Translations under genes and position numbers: made by a program
The notes under the pieces: generated by a model
Databases searched by the model: none
What the model was told of the DNA's origin: nothing
What the model saw: the letters and a program-made list of their open reading frames with translations, nothing else
Source of the DNA: Cellulomonas fimi ATCC 484
GTDB taxonomy: Bacteria > Actinomycetota > Actinomycetes > Actinomycetales > Cellulomonadaceae
Reading direction: 5' to 3'
Assembly: GCF_000212695.1 (NCBI RefSeq)
Contig: NC_015514.1
Coordinates: forward strand, 620,001-684,000
Length of the DNA stretch: 64,000 nt
Part shown: piece after piece, positions 36,952 through 46,017 of the stretch
Layout of the letters: each line of letters begins with the position of its first letter
How positions within the stretch are numbered: the stretch's first letter is position 1

Positions 36952-38217
36952 GTGGACGGGTTCGACGGCTTCGCGCTGCTGCTCGCCGGTGCCCTCGGAC
37001 TGCTCACCGGGATCGGGGCGACGCTGGCGTTCCGGGTGAGCGAGCGCGCGCAGAGGCAGACGGAGCCCTCCGCGGAGCCGGAGCTCGACGACGGCCTGGT
37101 CCGCGCGCTCGCGGTGCTGCGCTCGGCGGCGATCGTGCTGGGTGACGACGACGTGGTCGTCCGGGCGAGCGCCCCCGCGCACGCGCTCGGCCTGGTGCGG
37201 GACGGCCGCATCGTGCCGCCCGCGATCCGCGACATGGTCGCCGCGGTCCGGCGAGACGGCGTCATCCTCGACGAGGAGCTCGAGGTCCCGCGCGGCCCGC
37301 TCGGTCCCGGGCTGCTCATGGTGCAGGTACGGGTCGCCCAGGTCACGCCGCAGCACGTCCTCGTCCTCGCGGAGGACCTGACGCAGGCCCGCCGGATCGA
37401 GTCGATGCGGCGTGACTTCGTCGTGAACGTGTCGCACGAGCTCAAGACCCCCGTCGGTGCGCTGCAGCTGCTCGCCGAGACGGTGCACGACGCGGCCGAC
37501 GACCCGGACGCGGTCCGCCGGTTCACCGAGCGCATGCAGGCGGAGGCGAGCCGGCTGTCCGCGCTCGTGCACGAGATCATCGAGCTGTCTCGCCTGCAGG
37601 TCGCGGACGCGGTCGGCCAGCTCGCGGTCGTCGACGTCGACGCCGTCCTGACCGAGGCCGTCGACCGGGCGCGCACGACCGCGGACGCGAAGTCGGTGCG
37701 GCTCGACATCGGCGGCGTGCGCGGCACGCGCGTGCTGGGCCAGCACGACCTGCTCGTCACGGCGGTCCGCAACCTCGTGGACAACGCCGTGGCGTACTCG
37801 GGCGAGGCCGCGCACGTCGGCGTCGGCGTCCGCGAGGCGGGCGACCTCGTGGAGATCGCGGTCGTCGACGAGGGGATCGGCATCCCCGCGGACGAGCAGG
37901 ACCGCGTGTTCGAGCGGTTCTACCGCGTGGACCCGGCGCGCTCGCGGGCGACGGGCGGCACGGGCCTCGGGCTGTCGATCGTCAAGCACGTCGCGGCCGA
38001 CCACGGCGGCGACGTGACCGTGTGGTCCCAGCCGGGCCGCGGCTCGACGTTCACCATCCGGCTGCCCCGTGCCGACGTCGGCACGGCCCCGGCCGACGAC
38101 GACCCCGCCGACGGCGCCGTCGTCGACCTCACGCGCGCGCCGGCCGACGCGCCGAGCCCCACCTCGACCCCCACCACGATCCTGGGAGACACCACCGTGC
38201 GGCGGACCGCCTCATGA
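36952..38217 (+). CDS. senX3: Phosphate-responsive sensor histidine kinase (SenX3/PhoR type)
   Basis: A 421-residue protein. One N-terminal membrane helix (~5-25); a PAS-like region (~45-145); the HisKA domain with phospho-acceptor H162 in NVSHELKTPVGAL; then an HATPase domain with N box LVDNAVAYS, G1 box VVDEGIGIP and G2 box GGTGLGLSIV. The C-terminal ~45 residues are Pro/Thr-rich and not conserved. Single-helix SenX3-like kinases sense phosphate status through PhoU and Pst rather than directly. The stop overlaps the regX3 start. The GTG start is supported by its -10 and by the position of the membrane helix. Confidence 0.93.
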   Translation: MDGFDGFALLLAGALGLLTGIGATLAFRVSERAQRQTEPSAEPELDDGLVRALAVLRSAAIVLGDDDVVVRASAPAHALGLVRDGRIVPPAIRDMVAAVRRDGVILDEELEVPRGPLGPGLLMVQVRVAQVTPQHVLVLAEDLTQARRIESMRRDFVVNVSHELKTPVGALQLLAETVHDAADDPDAVRRFTERMQAEASRLSALVHEIIELSRLQVADAVGQLAVVDVDAVLTEAVDRARTTADAKSVRLDIGGVRGTRVLGQHDLLVTAVRNLVDNAVAYSGEAAHVGVGVREAGDLVEIAVVDEGIGIPADEQDRVFERFYRVDPARSRATGGTGLGLSIVKHVAADHGGDVTVWSQPGRGSTFTIRLPRADVGTAPADDDPADGAVVDLTRAPADAPSPTSTPTTILGDTTVRRTAS

Positions 38218-38930
38218 CCCGCATCCTGCTCGTCGAGGACGAGGAGTCCTACCGGGAGCCGCTCACGTACCAGCTCGAGCGCGAGGGGTACGAGGTCGTC
38301 GCCGCCGCGGACGGGCTGCAGGCGATCGAGCTGTTCGAGGAGCACGGCGCGGACCTGGTCCTGCTCGACCTCATGCTCCCGGGCCTGCCCGGGACCGAGG
38401 TGTGCCGACGGCTGCGGCTGACGAGCGACGTGCCCGTCATCATGCTCACCGCGAAGGACGACGAGATCGACAAGGTCGTCGGCCTGGAGCTCGGCGCGGA
38501 CGACTACGTGACCAAGCCGTACTCGTCGCGCGAGCTGCTGGCCCGGATGCGCGCGGTGCTGCGCCGCCGGGAGGCGGCCGTCGTGGCGGGGGCGGGCGCT
38601 CCGGCCCCGGTGCTCGACGAGGAGGACGGGCTGCTCGTGAGCGGTCCGGTCGAGATGGACGTCGACCGGCACACCGTCAAGGTCCGCGGCGAGCTCGTCG
38701 CATTCCCGCTCAAGGAGTTCGACCTGCTGGAGATGCTGCTGCGCAACGCGGGACGCGTCCTGACCCGCGGCCAGCTCATCGACCGGATCTGGGGCTCCGA
38801 CTACGTCGGCGACACCAAGACCCTCGACGTCCACGTCAAGCGCGTCCGCGCCAAGATCGAGGCCGACCCGGCCAACCCGACCCTCCTGCTGACGGTCCGC
38901 GGCCTGGGCTACAAGCTCGAGGAGGCCTGA
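38214..38930 (+). CDS. regX3: OmpR-family response regulator (RegX3/PhoP type)
   Basis: A 238-residue protein. The receiver domain has the acidic pocket VEDEE, phospho-acceptor D52 in LLDLMLPG, TAKDD and the KPYS lysine. The C-terminal winged helix contains LKEFDLLEMLLRNAGRVLTR and VDVHVKRVRAKIE-type recognition elements. It is predicted to bind the GTTCACC-type boxes found at phoU, its own operon and pstS (inference from family). Four-base overlap with senX3; followed by a GC hairpin. Confidence 0.95.
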   Translation: MTRILLVEDEESYREPLTYQLEREGYEVVAAADGLQAIELFEEHGADLVLLDLMLPGLPGTEVCRRLRLTSDVPVIMLTAKDDEIDKVVGLELGADDYVTKPYSSRELLARMRAVLRRREAAVVAGAGAPAPVLDEEDGLLVSGPVEMDVDRHTVKVRGELVAFPLKEFDLLEMLLRNAGRVLTRGQLIDRIWGSDYVGDTKTLDVHVKRVRAKIEADPANPTLLLTVRGLGYKLEEA

Positions 38931-38977
38931 GCCGGAGCGCAGCGCAGCGCAGGCCGACCGCGGGTACCGCGGCCCAG

Positions 38978-39023
38978 ACGCCCGCCCACGGCGCCCGGTT
39001 CGTCCGGACGCGGGGGCGGGCGT
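38978..39023 (+). terminator. Hairpin downstream of regX3
   Basis: ACGCCCGCCC (38978-38987) pairs with GGGCGGGCGT (39014-39023) with a 26-nt loop. A GCGCA triplet repeat lies just before it. Confidence 0.45.
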
Positions 39024-39061
39024 CGGCGTCACGCGCGGGCACGTGCATGTCGACGGGAACC

Positions 39062-39116
39062 GTTCACCCCTGGTTCACCCAGCGCCGTCCGGCAGGTCAC
39101 GTCGGCTTCCTACCGT
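39062..39116 (+). promoter_or_regulatory. pstS promoter: Pho box and -10
   Basis: Two perfect GTTCACC units at 39062-39068 and 39073-39079, 11 nt apart, match the direct-repeat PhoP box of Streptomyces and relatives. TACCGT (39111-39116) is the likely -10, leaving a leader of about 45 nt before the GTG. Confidence 0.78.
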
Positions 39117-39167
39117 CGGCCACGCCGCGCACACCCCGGTGCGCGCACGAACGACAGGACGGACACT

Positions 39168-40280
39168 GTGAAGCTCTCCCTCCACCGCCGCGCCGGGGCG
39201 GTCGCTCTCACCGGCGCCCTCGCCCTCGCCCTCGCGGCGTGCGGATCGGACGACCCGACCGGCTCCGGCGACACGACCCCCGGGTCGGACGAGAGCGTGA
39301 GCACGCTCTCCGGCGAGCTCAACGGCGCCGGCGCCTCCTCGCAGGAGAAGGCCATGGACGCGTGGCGCGCCGGCTTCCAGAGCGGCAACCCCGACGTGAC
39401 GGTCAACTACGACCCGGTCGGCTCCGGCGGCGGTCGCACGCAGTTCCTCGACGGCGCCGTGCAGTTCGCGGGCACGGACTCGGCGCTCGACGAGGAGGAG
39501 CTCGCCACGGCGCAGCAGACCTGCTCGGCCGACGCGATCGACATCCCGGTCTACGTGAGCCCGATCGCGGTCGTCTTCAACCTCGAGGGCGTCACCGAGC
39601 TCAACCTGTCGGCGACGACCATCGCGGGCATCTTCGAGGGCACCATCACCAGCTGGGACGCCCCGGAGATCGCCGCCGAGAACCCCGACGCGACGCTCCC
39701 GGCGGTCGCGATCACGCCCGTGCACCGCTCCGACGAGTCGGGCACGACGAAGAACTTCACCGACTGGCTCGGCAAGGCGTCCGGCGGCGCGTGGGCCCAC
39801 GAGGCCGACGGCAACTGGCCGATCGAGGGCGGCGAGTCCGCGCAGGGCACGTCCGGCGTCATCCAGACGGTCCAGGGCGGCAACGGCACCATCACCTACG
39901 CCGACGAGTCGGCCGCCGGCTCGCTCGGCAAGGCGTCGATCAAGGTCGGCGAGGAGTGGGTCGCCCCGTCCGCCGAGGCCGTGGCCGTCGCGCTCGACGC
40001 GTCGCCGCGTGCCGAGGGCCGCACCGAGCACGACATCGTGATCGACATCGACCGCGAGACGACCGAGTCGGGCGCCTACCCGCTGTTCCTCGTCTCCTAC
40101 GCCGTGGCGTGCCTCCAGTACGAGGACGCCGCGACCGCCGACCTGGTCAAGGGCTTCCTCGGCTACGTCGTGAGCGAGGACGGCCAGGCTGCTGCCGCCG
40201 AGGCCGCGGGCTCCGCCCCGCTGTCCGAGGCGCTGGCCGCCGACGCGCAGGCCGCGGTCGAGGCGATCGCCGCCGCGTGA
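39168..40280 (+). CDS. pstS: Phosphate ABC transporter substrate-binding lipoprotein
   Basis: Binds inorganic phosphate outside the membrane and delivers it to PstCA. A 370-residue lipoprotein: signal peptide with lipobox LALAACG (C25), a Ser/Asp/Thr linker, then the PstS fold with NGAGASS-type loop, NYDPVGSGGGRTQF, GTDSALDEEE, and HRSDESGTTKNFTDWL phosphate-binding loops. A Pho box and a -10 lie upstream. A strong hairpin separates it from pstC. Confidence 0.96.
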   Translation: MKLSLHRRAGAVALTGALALALAACGSDDPTGSGDTTPGSDESVSTLSGELNGAGASSQEKAMDAWRAGFQSGNPDVTVNYDPVGSGGGRTQFLDGAVQFAGTDSALDEEELATAQQTCSADAIDIPVYVSPIAVVFNLEGVTELNLSATTIAGIFEGTITSWDAPEIAAENPDATLPAVAITPVHRSDESGTTKNFTDWLGKASGGAWAHEADGNWPIEGGESAQGTSGVIQTVQGGNGTITYADESAAGSLGKASIKVGEEWVAPSAEAVAVALDASPRAEGRTEHDIVIDIDRETTESGAYPLFLVSYAVACLQYEDAATADLVKGFLGYVVSEDGQAAAAEAAGSAPLSEALAADAQAAVEAIAAA

Positions 40281-40286
40281 CGGCAC

Positions 40287-40331
40287 GCCGGTGACCGGCC
40301 CGCACCGGGGGGATGCGGGTCGGTCACCGGC
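40287..40331 (+). terminator. Intercistronic hairpin between pstS and pstC (partial terminator)
   Basis: GCCGGTGACCG (40287-40297) plus CCCGCA (40299-40304) pair with TGCGGG (40314-40319) plus CGGTCACCGGC (40321-40331), with one internal G/T mismatch and a 9-nt loop. A T-rich TCTTTC follows. It likely limits read-through so that the binding protein is made in excess of the permeases. Confidence 0.72.
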
Positions 40332-40393
40332 TCTTTCGCACGCGCGGGGACCGACGGGCCCCCGCGACCGGCACACCGAGCTCCAGGAGAACC

Positions 40394-41413
40394 GTGACCA
40401 GTACGACCAGCCCCCCGACGGCGGGCCGACGCAGCGACGGCGCGTCGCCGCGCGCCGCCCTCAGCCCGCGTCGCCGCGCGAAGGTCCGTGACCGTGGTGC
40501 GAGCCGGTTGTTCCGGTGGGCCGCGACCGGCGCGGGCGCGCTCATCCTGCTCGTCCTCGCCGCCGTCGCGGTCTTCCTCGTGCTGCGGGCCTGGCCCGCC
40601 ATGACGACGCCGGCCGCCGAGCTGACCGAGAAGATCTCCTGGCTGCACGGCGCGGACTCGCTGATCGAGTTCGTCGGGCCCCTCGTCTTCGGCACGGTCC
40701 TCGCCGCGGCCCTCGCGCTCGTCCTCGCGACGCCCGTCGCGCTCGGCATCGCGCTGTTCATCTCGCACTACGCGCCGCGCCGGCTCGCGTCGGGCCTCGG
40801 CTACCTCGTCGACCTGCTCGCCGCGATCCCGTCGGTCGTCTACGGCCTGTGGGGCGCGCTGGTGCTCGCGCCGCTCGTGCAGCCGGTGTGGGGCTGGCTC
40901 AACACGTACCTCGGCTGGATCCCGCTGTTCGGCGGCGAGGTCTCGCCGACGGCGCGCGTGATCCTCACGGTGGGCCTGGTCCTCGCGGTCATGCTGCTGC
41001 CGATCATCACGGCCGTCACCCGCGAGGTGTTCCTGCAGACGCCGCGCCTGCACGAGGAGGCGGCGCTGGCCCTCGGCGCGACCCGCTGGGAGATGATCCG
41101 CACGGCCGTCCTGCCCTTCGCGCGCTCCGGCATCGTCTCCGCGGCGATGCTCGGCCTCGGCCGCGCGCTGGGCGAGACGATGGCCGTCCTGATGATCCTG
41201 TCGCCCGGGTTCCTCTACAGCTTCCAGCTGCTCGCCGCGGGCAAGCAGCAGACGATCGCGGCCAACATCGCCGCGCAGTTCCCCGAGGCGAACCCGCTCG
41301 GCGTCTCGACGCTCATCGCGACGGGCCTCGCGCTGTTCGTCATCACGCTGCTCGTCAACATGGCCGCGCGCGCGATCGTCGCGCGCCGCAAGGACTTCTC
41401 GGGAGCCAACTGA
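40394..41413 (+). CDS. pstC: Phosphate ABC transporter permease PstC
   Basis: A 339-residue permease with six membrane segments and a long basic N-terminal extension (~40 residues, Ser/Arg-rich). The inner-membrane component signature GLGRALGETMAVLMI and EEAALALGATRWEMIRTAVLP (EAA motif contacting PstB) are clear. The GTG at 40394 is chosen because CAGGAGA precedes it. The stop overlaps the pstA ATG by 1 nt, so the two subunits are translationally coupled. Confidence 0.95.
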   Translation: MTSTTSPPTAGRRSDGASPRAALSPRRRAKVRDRGASRLFRWAATGAGALILLVLAAVAVFLVLRAWPAMTTPAAELTEKISWLHGADSLIEFVGPLVFGTVLAAALALVLATPVALGIALFISHYAPRRLASGLGYLVDLLAAIPSVVYGLWGALVLAPLVQPVWGWLNTYLGWIPLFGGEVSPTARVILTVGLVLAVMLLPIITAVTREVFLQTPRLHEEAALALGATRWEMIRTAVLPFARSGIVSAAMLGLGRALGETMAVLMILSPGFLYSFQLLAAGKQQTIAANIAAQFPEANPLGVSTLIATGLALFVITLLVNMAARAIVARRKDFSGAN

Positions 41414-42372
41414 TGACCGCCGCCACCGCCCCGGTCGCCCCGTCGTCCTCGGACGACCTGCGCCGGGTGCTGTCGACCGTCGACAAGGGCCGCCGCCGCC
41501 GCGACCGCACCATGACGGGCCTCGTCGTGGGCGCGTTCGTCGTCGCGATGCTGCCGCTCGTCTCCGTCACGTGGACGGTCCTGGCGAACGGGATCGAGCG
41601 GTTCGACGCGTACTTCCTCACGCACTCCATGCGCGGCGTCTTCGGCGGCATGGACGCGGGCGGCATCTACCACGCGATCGTCGGGACGGTCGAGATCACG
41701 CTCTTCGCGACGCTGATCTCGGTGCCGATCGGCCTGCTGACCGCCATCTACCTGGTCGAGTACGGCAGGGGGGCCCTCGCCCGGGCGGTGACGTTCTTCG
41801 TCGACGTGATGACGGGCATCCCGTCGATCGTCGCCGGTCTGTTCGCGTACGCGCTGTTCGCCGTGATCCTCGGGCCGGGCATCCGGATGGGCGTCGTCGG
41901 CTCGGTCGCGCTGTCGGTGCTCATGATCCCGGTGGTCGTGCGGTCCTGCGAGGAGATGCTGCGGCTCGTCCCGAACGAGCTGCGCGAGGCCGCGCTCGCC
42001 CTGGGCGTGCCGCGCTGGCTCACGATCGTCAAGGTCGTGCTCCGCACCGCGGTGGCCGGCATCGGCACGGGCGTGATGATCGCGATCGCCCGCGTCATCG
42101 GCGAGACGGCACCGCTGCTCGTCACGGTCGGGGTCATCGACTCGATCAACTTCAACCTGTTCGAGGGCCGCATGATGACGCTGCCCGTCTACGTGTACCG
42201 CCAGTACCAGCAGGGCCTCGTGCCGTGCTCGCCGGACGCCGTGGACTGCATCGCGACCATCAACTACGACCGGGCCTGGGCCGCCGCGCTGACGCTGATC
42301 CTCGTCGTCATGCTGCTCAACCTGGCCGCGCGCCTCATCACCCGCTTCTTCGCCCCCAAGAACCTCGGCTAA
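41413..42372 (+). CDS. pstA: Phosphate ABC transporter permease PstA
   Basis: A 319-residue protein with six membrane segments; a cytoplasmic basic start (DKGRRRRDRTM) precedes the first helix. The EAA loop LREAALALGVPRWLTIVKVVL and the ARVIGETAPLLVTVG signature identify PstA. A periplasmic-side loop with CSPDAVDC may form a disulphide. It pairs with PstC as the heterodimeric channel. pstB follows after 9 nt with its own ribosome site. Confidence 0.95.
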   Translation: MTAATAPVAPSSSDDLRRVLSTVDKGRRRRDRTMTGLVVGAFVVAMLPLVSVTWTVLANGIERFDAYFLTHSMRGVFGGMDAGGIYHAIVGTVEITLFATLISVPIGLLTAIYLVEYGRGALARAVTFFVDVMTGIPSIVAGLFAYALFAVILGPGIRMGVVGSVALSVLMIPVVVRSCEEMLRLVPNELREAALALGVPRWLTIVKVVLRTAVAGIGTGVMIAIARVIGETAPLLVTVGVIDSINFNLFEGRMMTLPVYVYRQYQQGLVPCSPDAVDCIATINYDRAWAAALTLILVVMLLNLAARLITRFFAPKNLG

Positions 42373-42381
42373 GGACCCCCC

Positions 42382-43161
42382 ATGTCTCAGCGCATCGACG
42401 TCAAGGACCTCAACATCTACTACGGCGACTTCCGCGCCGTCGCCGACATCGAGATGGCGGTCGAGCCGCGCTCCGTGACGGCCTTCATCGGCCCCTCGGG
42501 CTGCGGCAAGTCGACGTTCCTGCGGACGCTCAACCGCATGCACGAGGTCATCCCGGGCGCGCGCGTCGAGGGCTCGGTGGCGATGGACGGCGTCGACCTC
42601 TACGGCAGCGACATCGACCCCGTCGCGGTCCGCCGCCAGGTCGGCATGGTGTTCCAGCGGCCGAACCCGTTCCCGACGATGTCGATCGCGGAGAACGTCC
42701 TGGCGGGCGTGCGGCTCAACAACCGCCGCATCTCCAAGGGCGACGCGCAGGACCTCGTCGAGTCCTCGCTGCGCGGCGCGAACCTGTGGAACGAGGTCAA
42801 GGACCGCCTCGACCGTCCCGGCTCGGGCCTGTCCGGCGGTCAGCAGCAGCGCCTGTGCATCGCGCGCGCCATCGCCGTGAAGCCGCAGGTGCTCCTCATG
42901 GACGAGCCGTGCTCCGCGCTCGACCCGATCTCGACCCTCGCGATCGAGGACCTCATCGCGGAGCTCAAGGCGAGCTACACGATCGTCATCGTCACGCACA
43001 ACATGCAGCAGGCCGCGCGCGTCTCGGACCGCACGGCGTTCTTCAACCTCGCGGGCACGGGCCAGCCGGGCCGCCTCATCGAGATCGACGACACGTCGAC
43101 GATCTTCTCCTCACCGCGCGAGCAGTCCACCGAGGACTACATCTCCGGCCGCTTCGGCTGA
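42382..43161 (+). CDS. pstB: Phosphate ABC transporter ATP-binding protein PstB
   Basis: The 259-residue ATPase powering PstCA. Walker [11 protein letters not shown]-loop VFQRPNPFP, signature [16 protein letters not shown], Walker [12 protein letters not shown] and the switch histidine VTHNMQQA are all canonical. The PNPFPTMSI segment is specific to PstB. Last gene of the pst operon, followed by an 18-bp terminator. Confidence 0.98.
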   Translation: MSQRIDVKDLNIYYGDFRAVADIEMAVEPRSVTAFIGPSGCGKSTFLRTLNRMHEVIPGARVEGSVAMDGVDLYGSDIDPVAVRRQVGMVFQRPNPFPTMSIAENVLAGVRLNNRRISKGDAQDLVESSLRGANLWNEVKDRLDRPGSGLSGGQQQRLCIARAIAVKPQVLLMDEPCSALDPISTLAIEDLIAELKASYTIVIVTHNMQQAARVSDRTAFFNLAGTGQPGRLIEIDDTSTIFSSPREQSTEDYISGRFG

Positions 43162-43253
43162 CCCGGGCGCGCCCCGCCCGGTCCCGCCGGTGCGGGCTCG
43201 GGCACGCCGTCCGCCCGACGTGCGACGACGAGGCGGCGCGACCAGGACGAGGG

Positions 43254-43294
43254 ACGACGACGGGCCCGGCCGCAGCGGCCGGGCCCGTCGTCGT
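43254..43294. terminator. Bidirectional terminator, 18-bp stem
   Basis: ACGACGACGGGCCCGGCC (43254-43271) pairs perfectly with 43277-43294 across a 5-nt loop, between convergent pstB and the lipoprotein gene. Confidence 0.88.
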
Positions 43295-43345
43295 GTCTCG
43301 TGCGAGGGTGCCCACGTGCAGCCGGGCGCCGTGCCCGGGGGTGGG

Positions 43346-43924
43346 TCAGCCCTCGGCGGTGGGCGAGGGGGTCGGCTCCGCGCCGGGCACGGCCTCGGTG
43401 ACCGCCGGCGTGGGCTCGGGCGTGGGCGTCGGCGTCGCGGTCGGGAGCGCGCCCGCGTACTCCGGCAGCGTCCCGTCGAGCACGGGGACCTCGAGCGTCT
43501 GCGCGCCGGACGACGCCGTCGCGACCGTCAGCGGCACGGTCCCGCCGGGCGGCGCCGCGACCGCGTCGACCGGCACGTCGGCGTGCCCCTCGTCGTCGCT
43601 GCCGTCGAGCAGGACGGTGGCGCCGCCGGGCAGCTCGACGGTCGTCGGCTCGGCGCCCTCGAACGTCAGCGTGACGGTCTCGTCCTGATCCCCGTCGTTG
43701 ATGAGCGCGCCGTGCAGCACGCCGATCTCGCCCTCGGCCGCGGACAGCACGAGCAGGTTGCTGGCGCGGACGTCGCCCAGCGTGACCCGCACGCCGTCCG
43801 ACGCGGAGTACTCGTCCTGGGTCGTCAGGGGGTTGGTGGCCGAGCACCCCGACAGGAGGAGCCCGGCGGCGACGACGCCGGTGAGCGCGAGCAGGCGGGG
43901 GGAGCGGGTGCGGGGCGAGGTCAC
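43346..43924 (-). CDS. Hypothetical lipoprotein
   Basis: A 192-residue protein with a lipoprotein signal (LLALTGVVAAGLLLSGC, C27) and a single beta-rich domain of about 120 residues (DGVRVTLGDVRASNLLVLSA, then LHGALINDGDQDETVTLTFEG). A Pro/Thr/Glu-rich C-terminal tail (TPTPTPEPTP) follows. No family recognised with confidence; the fold suggests an extracytoplasmic Ig-like or copper-chaperone-like beta domain. The GTG is preceded by GAGGAG. TAGGCT on the minus strand (44018-44013) is a likely -10. It is divergent from carD. Confidence 0.75.
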   Translation of the reverse strand: MTSPRTRSPRLLALTGVVAAGLLLSGCSATNPLTTQDEYSASDGVRVTLGDVRASNLLVLSAAEGEIGVLHGALINDGDQDETVTLTFEGAEPTTVELPGGATVLLDGSDDEGHADVPVDAVAAPPGGTVPLTVATASSGAQTLEVPVLDGTLPEYAGALPTATPTPTPEPTPAVTEAVPGAEPTPSPTAEG

Positions 43925-44244
43925 GATGACTCCTCGGGGCGTGGGGGCCCCTGTGGCGGGGGTCCGGTCAGGTCGACGGCCGCCTCGAGGGACCGAGCGC
44001 GACCGCACCGCAAGCCTAGCCGCCCGCACCCGTGCGCCGGCCCCTGCGCGGGCGCGTCCTGCCCGGGTGGAACCTACCCGCGGGTACCTCGCCCATGGGG
44101 GTCCGAGGTCCCGCCCGCGGCCCGCGCCGCCGGACACCGGTGCCGCGCGTCACCGCTCTGACCTGCGGTGATGCAGATCTCAGCCGGGCCGGCTGCCAAA
44201 TCGGGCGTGATAAGATACACGTCTGCGAAAGGGGACGCCTGCAG
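43925..44244. promoter_or_regulatory. Divergent lipoprotein / carD promoter region (320 nt)
   Basis: Minus-strand -10 TAGGCT at 44013-44018 for the lipoprotein. For carD, GATAAGATAC holds the -10 TAAGAT (44211-44216) about 28 nt before the ATG. TCACCGC (44150-44156) and GCGGTGA (44165-44171) form an inverted repeat. No gene is supported within it. Confidence 0.6.
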
Positions 44245-44727
44245 ATGACTTTCACTGTTGGGGAGACCGTTGTCTACCCGCACCACGGTGCAGCGTTGAT
44301 CGAGGAGATCAAGACCAGGACCATCCGCGGAGAGGACAAGATCTACCTCAAGCTCAAGGTCGCACAGGGCGACCTGACCATCGAGGTGCCCGCCGAGAAC
44401 GTCGATCTCGTGGGTGTGCGTGACGTCGTGGGCCAGGAGGGCCTCGACCGCGTGTTCGAGGTGCTGCGCGCCCCGTACACGGAGGAGCCGACCAACTGGT
44501 CGCGCCGCTACAAGGCCAACCTCGAGAAGCTCGCCTCGGGCGACGTCATCAAGGTCGCCGAGGTCGTGCGGGACCTGTCCCGTCGCGACGCCGACCGCGG
44601 CCTGTCCGCGGGCGAGAAGCGCATGCTCGCCAAGGCCCGCCAGATCCTCGTCTCGGAGCTCGCGCTCGCCGAGCACACCGAGGAGGAGAAGGCCGAGGCG
44701 ATCCTCGACGAGGTCCTCGCCTCCTGA
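44245..44727 (+). CDS. carD: CarD-type RNA polymerase-binding transcription factor
   Basis: Stabilises the open complex at many promoters, especially rRNA, by contacting RNAP beta and DNA. A 160-residue protein, as in mycobacteria. The N-terminal Tudor-like RNAP-interaction domain ([20 protein letters not shown], then KIYLKLKVA) is followed by the helical DNA-binding domain ([34 protein letters not shown]). The ATG start has AAAGGGG upstream. It heads the conserved carD-ispD-ispF block. Confidence 0.96.
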   Translation: MTFTVGETVVYPHHGAALIEEIKTRTIRGEDKIYLKLKVAQGDLTIEVPAENVDLVGVRDVVGQEGLDRVFEVLRAPYTEEPTNWSRRYKANLEKLASGDVIKVAEVVRDLSRRDADRGLSAGEKRMLAKARQILVSELALAEHTEEEKAEAILDEVLAS

Positions 44728-44758
44728 CCACCCGCCCCTACCCCGCCCACGCACGCCG

Positions 44759-45523
44759 GTGAGCGTCGCCGCCGTCCTGACCGCTGCCGGCAGCGGTGCA
44801 CGGCTCGGCCACCGGCTGCCGAAGGCCCTCGTCCCGCTCGGCGGAGAGCCGCTGCTCCTGCACGCCGCTCGCCGCCTGCTCGAGGCGCGCACCACCACCG
44901 ACGACGACCGCGTCACGACGCTCGTCGTCACCGCACCCGCCGACCACGTCGACGCCGTGCGTGCCCTGCTGGGGCACCTCGGCGGCGACGTGGTCGTCGT
45001 GCGTGGGGGAGCGACCCGCCAGGCCTCCGTGGCCGCGGCGCTCGAGGTCCTCGCAGCGCGCGAGGGCGTCGACGTCGTGCTCGTGCACGACGCGGCCCGG
45101 CCCCTCGTCCCGCCCGCGCTCGTGGCCCGCGTCGTCGAGGCGGTGCGCGCGGGGCACGTCGCGGTCGTGCCCGGCCTGCCGGTGACCGACACGGTCAAGC
45201 AGGTCGGTGCCGCCGGCCTCGGGGACGGCCCGGTCGTCCAGCCCGTGCTGCGGACGGTTCCGCGCGCCGACCTGCGGGCCGTCCAGACGCCGCAGGGGTT
45301 CGATCTCGCGACGCTTCTGCGCGCCCACGCGCACGGGGCCGGCGTCGCGCACGACGAGGCGCTGGCCGCGTCCGACGACGCCGGGCTCGTCGAGCTGCTC
45401 GGCGAGCCCGTCGGCGTCGTCGAGGGTCACGAGGACGCCGCGAAGATCACGACCGCCCGCGACCTGGCCGTCGCCGAGCTGCTGCTCCGCGACGCGCGCA
45501 CCGCCCCTCTGGAGGCCCTGTGA
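44759..45523 (+). CDS. ispD: 2-C-methyl-D-erythritol 4-phosphate cytidylyltransferase
   Basis: MEP-pathway isoprenoid enzyme making CDP-methylerythritol. A 254-residue protein with the nucleotide loop [35 protein letters not shown], and the AVQTPQGF and ASDDAGLVE motifs. The GTG start lies 31 nt after carD, and the stop overlaps ispF by 4 nt. Confidence 0.96.
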   Translation: MSVAAVLTAAGSGARLGHRLPKALVPLGGEPLLLHAARRLLEARTTTDDDRVTTLVVTAPADHVDAVRALLGHLGGDVVVVRGGATRQASVAAALEVLAAREGVDVVLVHDAARPLVPPALVARVVEAVRAGHVAVVPGLPVTDTVKQVGAAGLGDGPVVQPVLRTVPRADLRAVQTPQGFDLATLLRAHAHGAGVAHDEALAASDDAGLVELLGEPVGVVEGHEDAAKITTARDLAVAELLLRDARTAPLEAL

Positions 45524-46017
45524 CCCCCGCCCTGCCCCGCACGGGGATCGGCGTCGACGTGCACGCCTACGACCCCGACCCGGCGCCGGACGCCGTGCTG
45601 CACCTCGCGGGCCTGTCCTGGCCGGGGGAGCGCCCGCTCGCGGGCCACTCCGACGCCGACGTGGCCGCGCACGCCGCCGCGGACGCGCTGCTGTCGGCGT
45701 CCGGGCTCGGCGACCTGGGCTCGAACTTCGGCACGGCCGAGCCGCAGTGGAAGGGCGCGGCGGGGACGGCGCTGCTCGCCGAGGCTGCCCGGCGCGTGCG
45801 CGCCGCCGGGTTCGCGGTGGGCAACGTCGCGGTGCAGGTGATCGGCAACCGGCCCCGGCTCGGTCAGCGCCGCGCGGAGGCGGAGGCCGCGCTGTCGTCG
45901 GCTGCGGGGGCGCCGGTGACGCTGTCCGCGACGACGTCGGACGGGCTCGGGCTCACGGGCCGGGGCGAGGGTGTGGCCGCGGTCGCGACGGCGCTCGTCG
46001 TCGCCGTGGAGGGCTGA
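45520..46017 (+). CDS. ispF: 2-C-methyl-D-erythritol 2,4-cyclodiphosphate synthase
   Basis: MEP-pathway enzyme forming MEcPP. A 165-residue protein with zinc ligands in GVDVHAY and the [17 protein letters not shown] motif; the [16 protein letters not shown] loop replaces the commoner D-I-G-x-x-F-P-D-T form but keeps its length. The last ~150 nt overlap, on the opposite strand, the 3' end of the EamA transporter frame. Confidence 0.95.
   Translation: MTPALPRTGIGVDVHAYDPDPAPDAVLHLAGLSWPGERPLAGHSDADVAAHAAADALLSASGLGDLGSNFGTAEPQWKGAAGTALLAEAARRVRAAGFAVGNVAVQVIGNRPRLGQRRAEAEAALSSAAGAPVTLSATTSDGLGLTGRGEGVAAVATALVVAVEG

Noticed and set aside
44008..44018. Possible leaderless GTG start at 44008 for the lipoprotein gene
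   Set aside because: It would add 28 residues before the lipoprotein signal peptide; GTG 43924 with GAGGAG upstream gives a normal signal sequence.
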